NCBI RefSeq assembly: GCF_000732325.1
Contig: NZ_BBIW01000021.1
Coordinates: forward strand, 1-62,616
From: Paenibacillus sp. TCA20
GTDB lineage: Bacteria > Bacillota > Bacilli > Paenibacillales > Paenibacillaceae
DNA: 62,616 bases
Direction of reading: 5' to 3'
Both the position numbers and the translations under genes were made by a program. Shown here in pieces: positions 35,120 to 42,945 of this stretch. Below the pieces are notes generated by a model. It was given only the letters and a program-made list of their open reading frames with translations. It made no database searches and was not told the DNA's origin. Position 1 is the stretch's first letter, and the number at the start of each line of letters is the position of its first letter.

Positions 35120-36760
35120 TTATCTGCGTTCCCATGTGTTAACGTCATAGTGCATACCATCGACGACACCACCCTTACCGTTAATGTCCTCTCCTATTGC
35201 CATAAGGTTAAACTCGGAATATACCGTGATGAGTGGAACATCCTCCTGAATAAGATTTTGAAGCTTGTCATAGATTTCACCTCGTTTCACAGGATCCGTC
35301 TCTGCCATACCCGCATCAAACAACGCATCTACTTCTGGATTGTTATATCGCATATCGTTCAGTGCTGCAGTTGATCGGTAGACCGTCGCTGGCCCGTCAG
35401 GATCGATAATGCTTCCGAAGCTGCTGAGCGCAAGATCGAAATCTCCTGATACAAGCTTAGACACCGTCGTTGGAAAATCAAAATTGACCTGATTCACCTT
35501 CAGACCTATTGCCTGAAAATTTTGTTGAATTATATTCCCTGCCATTTCACGTGTTCTATCTCCAGTCGGAACAATAAGCTCAATGGGAGCATTCATATCG
35601 AAACCTGCTTCAGCTAACATTTGTTTGGCTAGTTCTGGATCATAGGAATATTTAAGGATATTCTCGTCGTGGTAAGGATGGCTGTTTGAATAAGGCCCAT
35701 CTTGCAATTCTCCTGTCCCAGGCATCAGCTGATCTACAATCATTTGACGATCGATTGCGTAGGCAAGAGCTTGACGTACTTTTTTATCAGGAAACCGTTT
35801 GGTATTAATTTCAATGGAATTATATCTTCGGGTCTGTTCTTCAAGCGTCTTTAGTCCTTCGATTGACTTGACTGTGCTCCACTCCGTTGCCGGAATATTC
35901 CCAACACCTTGCGCAGCATTCATGTCGAGCTCACCTGACTCTAATTGCGCAACCATATTGGCAGCGGGCATGATTTTTATAAACACTTTCTCTATCTTCG
36001 GTGCTCCCCGGTAATAATTCGGGTTGGCAGCCAGCTCAACATAAGATTTGTTCTCATACTTAACGAAAGTATAAGGTCCGGAGGTTACATTGGGACTACG
36101 CCAGAACGGATTTTGGTTCAGTTCCGCGGGATTCACTTCAGACAATATGTGTTTAGGTACAATGAGCACATCTGAGAAACGTTCATATACGAGATTGGGG
36201 TCAACCGGGGTTTTGGTGCGCAGCTCCAGATGCTTGTCATCAATGACTTTAATGGACTCCAGCTTGTCCTTTCCTTCCGGCAGCATTCCTTTCTCATTTA
36301 AACCGTCCAATGAAAAAATAGCACTGCGCTGAGTTGTAATGGTGTTCGGATTGGCGATCAAATTAATCGTAAATTCAACATCCTCCGCCGTAATTGGTGT
36401 ACCATCCGTCCAGTTTGCATCTGGATGGAGGGCAATTTTGAATGTTTGATTGTCCTCTGTTTCAAATGATTCTGCCAGCTGAAGCTCAAATTGAAGTGGT
36501 CCTGTCGTCTTGATCAAGCTGTCAAAGAAATAACGATACGTAAACACAGCGCCGCTTGAACCACTTCCGTCAGAATCAATCGGATTAAACATAAGCGGAG
36601 GATTGGTGATTCCGATCGTCAACTGGTTTGCTTGAGAAGCATTACCACCAGACGCTGCTCCTACTGCCGTTCCCGCGCCTTCCCCCTGTGAACCGCAGCC
36701 TGTTATAAGCAGCATGCCAATCAGAGGGAATAAGGCCATTTTTTTAAACCATTTTCTCAT
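35120..36760 (-). CDS. ABC transporter substrate-binding lipoprotein, family 5 (DppA/OppA-like)
   Basis: A 546-residue lipoprotein with signal peptide and lipobox LITGC (Cys at about 22), a Gly/Ala-rich linker and an SBP family 5 domain (FEFT-like start, YAIDRQMIV near residue 335). Family 5 proteins bind peptides, nickel complexes, opines or other cations. The start lies 17 bp inside the 3' end of the ureohydrolase gene, so the transporter is translated from the same mRNA and probably brings in that enzyme's substrate, or its metal (inference). Confidence 0.92.
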   Translation of the reverse strand: MRKWFKKMALFPLIGMLLITGCGSQGEGAGTAVGAASGGNASQANQLTIGITNPPLMFNPIDSDGSGSSGAVFTYRYFFDSLIKTTGPLQFELQLAESFETEDNQTFKIALHPDANWTDGTPITAEDVEFTINLIANPNTITTQRSAIFSLDGLNEKGMLPEGKDKLESIKVIDDKHLELRTKTPVDPNLVYERFSDVLIVPKHILSEVNPAELNQNPFWRSPNVTSGPYTFVKYENKSYVELAANPNYYRGAPKIEKVFIKIMPAANMVAQLESGELDMNAAQGVGNIPATEWSTVKSIEGLKTLEEQTRRYNSIEINTKRFPDKKVRQALAYAIDRQMIVDQLMPGTGELQDGPYSNSHPYHDENILKYSYDPELAKQMLAEAGFDMNAPIELIVPTGDRTREMAGNIIQQNFQAIGLKVNQVNFDFPTTVSKLVSGDFDLALSSFGSIIDPDGPATVYRSTAALNDMRYNNPEVDALFDAGMAETDPVKRGEIYDKLQNLIQEDVPLITVYSEFNLMAIGEDINGKGGVVDGMHYDVNTWERR

Positions 36761-37745
36761 ATGACATGTCCCCTTCCGCCCGTGTCACACGTTCTGACTT
36801 CTCTCTACGCTTTACTGCAAGCAAGCTGATAAACTCAAATACCATATTAGCTGCATTCAGTGCCGTCACCTGACTTGAATCACGGTCAGGCAGTACTTCT
36901 ACCAAATCGAAGCCAATAAAATCAATACCTGCCAAGCCTCTCAGCATCTTCTGTGCTTCATAGGTTGTAAAGCCTCCGACCTCTGGTGTTCCCGTTCCAG
37001 GCGCGTAGACCGGATCCAGAAAATCAATATCAAAGGTAAGGAACACCGGGCGATCTCCGACACATTCTTTCACCTTGCGACAAAGTTCAGGAATGCTCAA
37101 ATCCCTAACATCATCTGTCGTCAACACTTTAAAGCCCATTGCTCTAGCTTCCTCCAGACCATCTGCACGGTATGTTGTTCCTCTCATTCCCATCTGGATG
37201 GAATGATTAGGATCGATCAAACCTTCATCTACTGCATAACTGAAAACAGCACCATGCGACCACATTCTTTCCGGATGCTTGGATCGGCCAGTGTCAGAAT
37301 GGGAATCAAAATGCACCAGACATACAGGACCATGCTTCTTGGCTGCTGCTCTTAAGTGGGGCAGTGATATAGAATGATCTCCTCCCAGCAATATCGGCAC
37401 CACGCCTGCTTCAAATACTGGTGTCAGTTGTTCTTCAATTGCCTGATAGGATTGTTCGATATAACCTGGGTGAACGATGAGATCCCCATAATCCACCCCT
37501 GATAAATATTCAGAAATATCAATCTGATGTACGGGAGAGATCGGCCTGATCCGCTGCGACATGCTTCGAATCGCTGACGGACCGAACCTAGCTCCAATTC
37601 CATAACTGACACCTGTGTCAAACGGAACTCCGATTACGGCAAAATCCACGTCATCATTCAGGTTTTGTTCATAAGGCAAATGCATAAACGTATGGATTCC
37701 TGAATACAACGGTTTCCCCATTTCAATCTGTGGACGATATTTCAT
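36744..37745 (-). CDS. Ureohydrolase (agmatinase/guanidino-acid hydrolase family), first gene of the ABC operon
   Basis: A 333-residue arginase/agmatinase-fold enzyme that hydrolyses a guanidino group to urea. All six ligands of the binuclear metal site are present: His124 in GGDHS, Asp147/His149/Asp151 in DSHSD, and Asp239/Asp241 in DIDFLDP. The middle position of the second motif is Ser where agmatinases usually have Ala. Specificity (agmatine, guanidinobutyrate, guanidinopropionate, guanidine) is not decided by these motifs. The start is ATG 37745 behind GGAG. The gene is preceded by an attenuator leader and followed without a gap by the binding-protein gene. It is clearly paralogous to 38722-39693. 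Confidence 0.9.
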   Translation of the reverse strand: MKYRPQIEMGKPLYSGIHTFMHLPYEQNLNDDVDFAVIGVPFDTGVSYGIGARFGPSAIRSMSQRIRPISPVHQIDISEYLSGVDYGDLIVHPGYIEQSYQAIEEQLTPVFEAGVVPILLGGDHSISLPHLRAAAKKHGPVCLVHFDSHSDTGRSKHPERMWSHGAVFSYAVDEGLIDPNHSIQMGMRGTTYRADGLEEARAMGFKVLTTDDVRDLSIPELCRKVKECVGDRPVFLTFDIDFLDPVYAPGTGTPEVGGFTTYEAQKMLRGLAGIDFIGFDLVEVLPDRDSSQVTALNAANMVFEFISLLAVKRREKSERVTRAEGDMSYEKMV

Positions 37746-37769
37746 CTTCAGCTCACTCCATTCTATTTT

Positions 37770-37868
37770 GTTAGAAAAAAGCAAAAAGAGGCCGCTTATG
37801 ATTAAGCGGCCTCTTTGCCATAGACAAACATCCCATACCAGAGGATGCTTGCTTGTATGCAGTTGTGT
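37770..37868 (-). promoter_or_regulatory. Leader RNA with ANTAR-type antiterminator hairpins and terminator (leader 1)
   Basis: On the minus strand, after the promoter, come three structures. Hairpin P1 is at 37851-37825 (CAAGCATCC against GGATGTTTG). Hairpin P2 at 37820-37807 has stem TGGC/GCCG and six-base loop AAAGAG. The intrinsic terminator is a perfect 14 bp stem at 37816-37785 followed by a T-rich tail. P2 and the 5' arm of the terminator use the same bases, so they exclude each other. P2's loop has A at position 1 and G at position 4, as known for ANTAR target RNAs. The P1 loop is larger than six bases and fits less well. Confidence 0.75.
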
Positions 37869-37874
37869 AATGCA

Positions 37875-37903
37875 ATTATAGAAACAGAAGTCACTTATGT
37901 CAA
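37875..37903 (-). promoter_or_regulatory. Sigma-A promoter of the ureohydrolase-ABC operon
   Basis: Perfect TTGACA (37903-37898) and perfect TATAAT (37880-37875) separated by 17 bases on the minus strand. Transcription should start near 37868, some 120 bases before the ureohydrolase start. A consensus promoter that is then attenuated fits regulation by antitermination. Confidence 0.85.
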
Positions 37904-37973
37904 TATGTTTAACATATTATCTTGAAATTTATTATTTTTTGTACTTTCGTGTCATATTACTTTACTCAATCAG

Positions 37974-38002
37974 TTGACTTTTAAATAGATGTATTATATA
38001 AA
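37974..38002 (+). promoter_or_regulatory. Probable sigma-A promoter of the ANTAR gene
   Basis: TTGACT and TATAAA with a 17-base spacer on the plus strand, 90 bases before the ANTAR start. It is divergent from the ureohydrolase promoter. Confidence 0.6.
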
Positions 38003-38091
38003 TTATCATTAATCAGGAACATTCTCCTTTGTACATACACAAAACACGAAAGCTGTTGTCTCAATTCCTACTTCGAGGTGATGGGTAAATT

Positions 38092-38640
38092 ATGAAACCA
38101 AGATTATTGCATGTTCATGATATCCCGACGACCAAATGTCAAGTTGATGTCAAGTTCAAAGAACTAGGTTATCGTGTTGAGTCTATTGAAGCTGAATGTA
38201 TGGGTGAGCTTACAGAGAGCAGGTTTGAAATGATCATTCTCGATTTGCCTGCTTGCCGACTGAAGAAATGGCTTCATGCGGCAAACTCCTTATTCTCTTT
38301 TCCTATTCTGTGGTGGTGCGATGAACGAAAACCTGCTACTGCCGCTCCCCACGAGAAGCTCGACGGTGTACTATGCTCAGGCATGAATGATAATGAGCTT
38401 CAATGGTCACTACTCATAGGAGTAAAGAACTATCAGATGAGGGTCCATTTGGAACGTGAGTATCGTTTCTTATCCAGCAAGCTTGATGAAATTAAGCGTG
38501 TTGAAAGCGCCAAGCTGTCACTTAGTAAACAGAAAAATATAAGTGAGAACAAAGCGTATGAACTCATGCGTACACAGGCAATGAATGAGCGCAGAAAAAT
38601 CATCGAGGTCGCTGATTCCGTGTTAAGACAACCTATATGA
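38092..38640 (+). CDS. ANTAR-domain antiterminator with pseudo-receiver (AmiR/NasR type)
   Basis: A 182-residue RNA-binding regulator. Residues 1 to about 115 have a receiver-like pattern: LLHVHD as first strand and a candidate acceptor Asp51 in IILDLP. The Thr/Ser after strand four and the Lys after strand five are not recognisable, so phosphorylation is doubtful. Residues ~120-178 are a coiled coil plus the three-helix ANTAR domain, with ESAKLSLSK, ENKAYELMRTQAM and IIEVADSVL. ANTAR dimers bind paired RNA hairpins and stop terminators from forming. The gene lies between two genes that have matching leaders, so they are its likely targets. The signal may be a ligand or protein partner, as for AmiR. 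Confidence 0.88.
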   Translation: MKPRLLHVHDIPTTKCQVDVKFKELGYRVESIEAECMGELTESRFEMIILDLPACRLKKWLHAANSLFSFPILWWCDERKPATAAPHEKLDGVLCSGMNDNELQWSLLIGVKNYQMRVHLEREYRFLSSKLDEIKRVESAKLSLSKQKNISENKAYELMRTQAMNERRKIIEVADSVLRQPI

Positions 38641-38668
38641 TCTGCCTCCTGGCATGTCGGACAACGTT

Positions 38669-38707
38669 AAAACATCCGCTGAGCAATTAGCTTCAGCGGA
38701 TGTTTTT
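38669..38707. terminator. Bidirectional terminator between ANTAR and ureohydrolase 2
   Basis: A perfect 14 bp stem, AAAACATCCGCTGA at 38669-38682 with its complement at 38693-38706, followed by T. It ends both convergent genes. Confidence 0.88.
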
Positions 38708-38721
38708 CATATAACGTGAAG

Positions 38722-39693
38722 TCAGACAGTCACAGATTCTGCAGCCATTAGCTTTTGACTCCGGCGACGTATTGCCAGAAGTGTAATAAACTCAGATACA
38801 ATGGTGGCCGCATTCAGAGCCGTTACCCTTGTTGGATCACGGTCAGGCAGCACCTCTACAAGATCACATCCAATGATATTTATTCCAGCAAGTCCTCTGA
38901 GCATCTGAATCGCTTCATATGTCGTAAATCCCCCGACTTCAGGCGTTCCCGTTCCTGGTGCAAACACAGGATCCAGAAAATCGATGTCAAAGGTCAGGAA
39001 GACCGGTGTGTCTTTTACTCTGTCCTTGACTCTTTGACATAGCTGCTCCGTCCCCATTCTCTTCACATCATCGGTAGTAAGCAGATCAAAACCAAGGGCA
39101 CGAGTTTCTTCATAGTGCGTTAAGCTCGAATGTCCCCGCATTCCCATTTGAATGGATGTCTGAGTATTGATCCAGCCTTCTTTGGCTCCATGATAAAACA
39201 TATTACCATGAGAAAACCTGCGTATTTCATCCATAGGCTCCCAAGCATCCGAATGAGAATCAAAATGAACGAGGCTGATCGGACCATATTGGGCTGCAGC
39301 AGCCTTCACATGAGGATAGGATATGGAGTGGTCTCCCCCTAAAATAATAGGAACAATGCCTTTATCATAAATTGGAGCAAGCTGCTCTTGAACGGTTTCA
39401 TACGTCTGTTCAATATAACCAGGATAGATGGAAAGGTCACCATAATCGATCCCAGACAAATACTCGCTGCTATCAATTCCTTGGGCCGGATTCGTTGTCC
39501 TGATTCGCTGTGACATTTCCCGTATTGCTGACGGACCAAATCTTGTGCCTACTGCATAACCGGCTCCCGTATCAAATGGATTTCCGATAATAGCATAATC
39601 GACATGATCTAGTGTCTTGATATGCGGAAGATGCATAAAGGTACGAATTCCTCCAAAAGCAGGTTTGCCTTTCTCTGTTAAAGGTCGATACAT
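38722..39693 (-). CDS. Second ureohydrolase (agmatinase/guanidino-acid hydrolase family)
   Basis: A 323-residue paralogue of the 36744-37745 enzyme, similar along its whole length. The metal ligands are conserved: His122, Asp145/His147/Asp149 and Asp236/Asp238. It also carries the DSHSD variant. The two differ after that motif (WEPMDEIRRFSHGNMF here, TGRSKHPERMWSHGAVF in the other), in the loop that lines the substrate pocket, so their substrates may differ. ATG 39693 follows AAGGAG. It is a single-gene unit with its own attenuator leader and promoter. Confidence 0.9.
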   Translation of the reverse strand: MYRPLTEKGKPAFGGIRTFMHLPHIKTLDHVDYAIIGNPFDTGAGYAVGTRFGPSAIREMSQRIRTTNPAQGIDSSEYLSGIDYGDLSIYPGYIEQTYETVQEQLAPIYDKGIVPIILGGDHSISYPHVKAAAAQYGPISLVHFDSHSDAWEPMDEIRRFSHGNMFYHGAKEGWINTQTSIQMGMRGHSSLTHYEETRALGFDLLTTDDVKRMGTEQLCQRVKDRVKDTPVFLTFDIDFLDPVFAPGTGTPEVGGFTTYEAIQMLRGLAGINIIGCDLVEVLPDRDPTRVTALNAATIVSEFITLLAIRRRSQKLMAAESVTV

Positions 39694-39734
39694 GTACAAC
39701 ACTCCTTAAAATGATTTAAAAATGCATAAAGTAA

Positions 39735-39838
39735 ACAGAAAGAGCCGCTCCCTTATCTTCTTAGATAAGCAAGCGGCTCTATTGCCGATCAAGTAGTCAC
39801 CCGTCTTGGATAGACTGCCTGAGATATGCATTTGTTGT
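39735..39838 (-). promoter_or_regulatory. Leader RNA with ANTAR-type antiterminator hairpins and terminator (leader 2)
   Basis: The same layout as leader 1 on the minus strand. P1 is at 39816-39795 (AGTC/GACT plus ATCC/GGGT around AAGAC). P2 is at 39787-39774, stem CGGC/GCCG with six-base loop AATAGA. The terminator is at 39780-39741 (AGAGCCGCT against AGCGGCTCT with an inner stem) followed by a T-rich tail. P2 overlaps the terminator's 5' arm. The block GGCAAnAGA followed by GCCGCTT is shared with leader 1, as is CACAAC just after the promoter. The loop has A at position 1 but A, not G, at position 4. Confidence 0.72.
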
Positions 39839-39844
39839 GTATGT

Positions 39845-39873
39845 AATATAGCAAACAATCGAAAAACGGTCAA
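39845..39873 (-). promoter_or_regulatory. Sigma-A promoter of ureohydrolase 2
   Basis: TTGACC (39873-39868) and TATATT (39850-39845) with a 17-base spacer on the minus strand; start of transcription expected near 39838. Confidence 0.8.
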
Positions 39874-39906
39874 GATGCCAACTAAATTATGCATCTAAAG
39901 AACCAT

Positions 39907-40107
39907 TTACACAGGCAGCTCCTTACTGACATAGTCAATCCCCAGCTCCGAATACCACTCATTTAACCCCGTCCATAAGCCTTCACATAGTTGATAAATC
40001 TCTTCCTTATTGCGCAAATCTCCTTCTATCACTTTCGTTACCAGCGCTTGATAACCAGAAGGACGCCCCATCATATCATATCGTACAAAAAAATCCCTCA
40101 ACAGCAT
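39907..40107 (-). CDS. Small hypothetical protein
   Basis: A 66-residue frame with a plausible, mixed amino-acid composition (EGDLRNKEEIYQLCEGLW, LNEWYSELGIDY) but no convincing ribosome binding site. I recognise no family. The ATG at 40107 lies inside the catalase terminator structure; the ATGs at 40074 and 40071 are alternatives. It lies directly upstream of the promoter of ureohydrolase 2. Real but unassigned, or a chance frame; evidence is moderate. Confidence 0.5.
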   Translation of the reverse strand: MLLRDFFVRYDMMGRPSGYQALVTKVIEGDLRNKEEIYQLCEGLWTGLNEWYSELGIDYVSKELPV

Positions 40108-40163
40108 GAATAAGGTTCATGATCATTAGGATCATTTCTACTCATGTTAACTATTGAGGGATA
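40092..40163 (-). terminator. Complex terminator after the catalase gene
   Basis: On the minus strand ATCCCTCAA pairs with TTGAGGGAT, followed by seven T. The 50-base interior contains two more small hairpins (CATGAA/TTCATG and ATGATC/GATCAT), so the RNA can form a branched structure. Confidence 0.6.
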
Positions 40164-40255
40164 TTTTCTATCAGACACAACAAACCCTTTGCGTCTATGT
40201 ACTTCTCAGTCTCCACGAGAGATCTTCTCAGCAGACTGGCTTACGCAAGTATTCC

Positions 40256-41869
40256 TTAATACGGATCCTGCTCATGTCCTTTTTGAATCGCTTCATCTAC
40301 TGCCCCAGGCGCATCATCAGCACCCAGCGGGTGTGTCTGTGCAACACTGTTATTGTCGCCCATCATTTTGCTCTTCTCTGCAATACCTTCTCTCAAGCGG
40401 CGGCCATAGTCCTCATCGGCCTGCTCTGCTAGAGCAATCATTTTATCTTGAATATCCTTCGGGCAGATGGCAAGATCGTTCACCATATTGTTAATCAGTT
40501 CATCCTTTTCCCATTGTTCAAAATCACGGTAGGTTTGACCTGCCTGCTTCGTATTGTCATTACGGTCTATCGACTCACGCACGAGATTGCCTTCAATATA
40601 AGGTGTGTACTCTTTACCTGTCTGCTCGGCTTCCGTAAGTCCGCCCATACTGGAAGGCTCGTAGTTCACATGCAGGTTCTGCCCTGGTGCCTTATCGTTA
40701 TAATAACGAAGCTGACCACCCTCCTGGTTGGTTGCGACACGCTTCTTCGCGGCATTGATTGGCAGCTGCAAATAGTTCGCACCTACACGATAGCGCTGTG
40801 TATCTGAATAGGAGAAGGTACGACCCTGCAGCATTTTGTCATCCGAGAAATCAAGTCCATCAACCAGTACCCCTGTACCAAAAGCGGACTGCTCTACTTC
40901 ATTGAAATAGTTCTCAGGAGACTTGTTCAGCACCATGCGTCCAACCTTCTTCCATGGGAACTGATCATTCGGCCACAGCTTCGTGTCATCCAGCGGATCA
41001 AAATCGAGCTCTTCATTCGGACCATCCTCCATGATCTGCACAAACAGCTCCCATTCCGGGTAATCACCACTCTCGATAGCCTCATACAAGTCCTGTGTCG
41101 CATGGTTGAAGTTCTTCCCTTGAATTTCCTCTGCTTCCTTCACAGTGAGGTTCTTAATGCCTTGCTTCGGCTCCCAATGATATTTGACAAGCACTGCTTT
41201 TCCTTCTTGATTGACCCATTTGTACGTGTTTACGCCCGAGCCCTGCATCATTCGGTAGTTCGCTGGAATACCCCATGGAGAATAGACAAATGTGACCATA
41301 TGAAAGGATTCCGGCGAATTGGCACAGAAATCGAAGAACCTTCTCGCATCCTGAATATTGGTCACTGGATCTGGACGGAACGCATGAATCATATCAGGGA
41401 ATTTCATCGCATCCCGGATAAAGAAGATTTTGAGATTGTTCCCAACAAGGTCCCAGTTGCCGTCTTCCGTATAAAATTTAACTGCAAATCCGCGCGGGTC
41501 ACGCACCGTTTCCGGAGAGTGCAGGCCGTGTACAACGGTAGAGAAACGCACGAAGACCGGTGTTTGCTTGCCTTTTTCCTGGAACAGCTTGGCACGAGTG
41601 TACTTAGATATCGGCTCATCGCCGCATGTTCCATAAGCTTCAAAGTAACCGTGAGCTCCTGCTCCTCTGGCATGTACAATTCGTTCAGGCACCTTTTCCC
41701 GGTCAAAGTGACTGATCTTCTCGATAAAATCGTAGTTCTCCAAGGTAGCAGGTCCCCGGTTGCTGACTGTTCTAATATTCTGATTGTTCGTAATCGGATG
41801 GCCTTGTCGATTCGTTAAAGTTTGATCATCTTCTATGTTCGTTTTTGGATCATTATGATTCGTATCCAA
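40256..41869 (-). CDS. Monofunctional haem catalase
   Basis: A 537-residue catalase that breaks down hydrogen peroxide. The catalytic His is in RIVHARGAGAHG (about residue 66), the distal Asn in LVGNNLKIFF and the haem-ligating Tyr in SYSDTQRYRVG. The size fits the Bacillus KatA/KatX/KatB type with an extra C-terminal tail (GADDAPGAVDEAIQ), more like the KatX/KatA form. The start is TTG 41869 behind AGTAGG. The promoter region is AT-rich with TTGCAT/TATAAG, but I see no clear PerR box. Confidence 0.95.
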   Translation of the reverse strand: MDTNHNDPKTNIEDDQTLTNRQGHPITNNQNIRTVSNRGPATLENYDFIEKISHFDREKVPERIVHARGAGAHGYFEAYGTCGDEPISKYTRAKLFQEKGKQTPVFVRFSTVVHGLHSPETVRDPRGFAVKFYTEDGNWDLVGNNLKIFFIRDAMKFPDMIHAFRPDPVTNIQDARRFFDFCANSPESFHMVTFVYSPWGIPANYRMMQGSGVNTYKWVNQEGKAVLVKYHWEPKQGIKNLTVKEAEEIQGKNFNHATQDLYEAIESGDYPEWELFVQIMEDGPNEELDFDPLDDTKLWPNDQFPWKKVGRMVLNKSPENYFNEVEQSAFGTGVLVDGLDFSDDKMLQGRTFSYSDTQRYRVGANYLQLPINAAKKRVATNQEGGQLRYYNDKAPGQNLHVNYEPSSMGGLTEAEQTGKEYTPYIEGNLVRESIDRNDNTKQAGQTYRDFEQWEKDELINNMVNDLAICPKDIQDKMIALAEQADEDYGRRLREGIAEKSKMMGDNNSVAQTHPLGADDAPGAVDEAIQKGHEQDPY

Positions 41870-41999
41870 TACATGTACCTACTTTCCTATAATATGGGTG
41901 AGTCTAGCCTACCCCTTGTATATTTTCCACAACTGGAATTTTTATTCTTATAATATTGTGTATAAATAAATGCAAAGTGTAGACTGGCGCAAACTTGGA

Positions 42000-42044
42000 T
42001 CCAAAAAAACCCCTTCTCGGCTGGATTGCCAAAAAGAGGTTTAG
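42000..42044 (-). terminator. Intrinsic terminator of the second SDR gene
   Basis: On the minus strand AAACCTCTT pairs with AAGGGGTTT (one G-U pair) and is followed by more T. Confidence 0.7.
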
Positions 42045-42081
42045 ATCTAAATCCGTATATATCTTAATGCAGGCTGAACGG

Positions 42082-42837
42082 TTACATCGCACCCATACCG
42101 CCGTCGACGCGATATTGCACACCTGTAATAAAGGAGCTCTCATCAGAAGCGAGAAATAGTACAAGATTGGCGATATCACTGGACTCAGCATAACGTCCCA
42201 GCGGGATAGCTTTGGCCAATGTCTCCTGATCCGTCTGCATGCCCGTTTCGAGGGAGCGCATCATACGTGTATTCACAGGTGAAGGGTGAATGGAGTTTAC
42301 CCGGACATTTTTGCTGGCTACCTCAAGTGCGGCTGCTTTGGTCAGTCCCACAACCGCATGCTTCGAGGTAATATAAGGTGTTACTCCAATGCTCCCGCTT
42401 AATCCGGCGACGGACGAAGTGTTGATAACACTTCCATAGCCTTGATTTACAAGCACTTTGAGCACATGCTTCAATCCAAGGAACACACCTCTGACATTCA
42501 CAGCAATAACTTTATCGAAGTCCTGAGCCTCTTGTTCCATGATTGGCGCAACCTTACCTTCGATTCCGGCATTATTGAAGAAAACATCAATTTTGCCAAA
42601 TTGATCAACGGTTGCTTTTACATACTTCTCTACATCTGCTTCATTCGATACATCTGCTTGTATAGCAACAATTTCTCCATGAGATGACAATTCCGACTTC
42701 ACCTTATCAAGCGCATCCTGCATGAGGTCCACAATAACCACCTTGGCGCCTTCCTTCAGAAACAGCTCTGCTGTCACTTTACCAATTCCGCCGGCTCCTC
42801 CTGTAATAATCGCCACTTTGTCTGTTAGTCTAGCCAT
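42082..42837 (-). CDS. SDR-family oxidoreductase (glucose dehydrogenase / 3-oxoacyl-ACP reductase-like)
   Basis: A 251-residue classical SDR: TGGAGGIG at 13-20, NNAG near 89, catalytic Ser in NTSSVAG and the YxxxK pair in YITSK. Asp after the second strand (VDLM) favours NAD(H). It has the C-terminal GGMGAM end frequent in glucose 1-dehydrogenase-like proteins. Monocistronic; substrate unknown. Confidence 0.92.
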   Translation of the reverse strand: MARLTDKVAIITGGAGGIGKVTAELFLKEGAKVVIVDLMQDALDKVKSELSSHGEIVAIQADVSNEADVEKYVKATVDQFGKIDVFFNNAGIEGKVAPIMEQEAQDFDKVIAVNVRGVFLGLKHVLKVLVNQGYGSVINTSSVAGLSGSIGVTPYITSKHAVVGLTKAAALEVASKNVRVNSIHPSPVNTRMMRSLETGMQTDQETLAKAIPLGRYAESSDIANLVLFLASDESSFITGVQYRVDGGMGAM

Positions 42838-42945
42838 TTCGCTCGTCTCCTGTCATTTGTATTCTGGGTTATAATAACTCGACCTAAGTAATTTACCCAA
42901 TTGACAGAAAAATACGAAATTTTCGCAGAAATAACAGACTATCAC

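Noticed and set aside
41102..41818. A 238-codon plus-strand open frame
   Set aside because: Antisense to the catalase gene, whose motifs are complete; composition is not protein-like.
41920..41990. Possible PerR box upstream of catalase (TTATA and TATAA half-sites)
   Set aside because: The half-sites are 18 bases from end to end and not in the 7-1-7 arrangement, so the match is no better than expected in AT-rich DNA.
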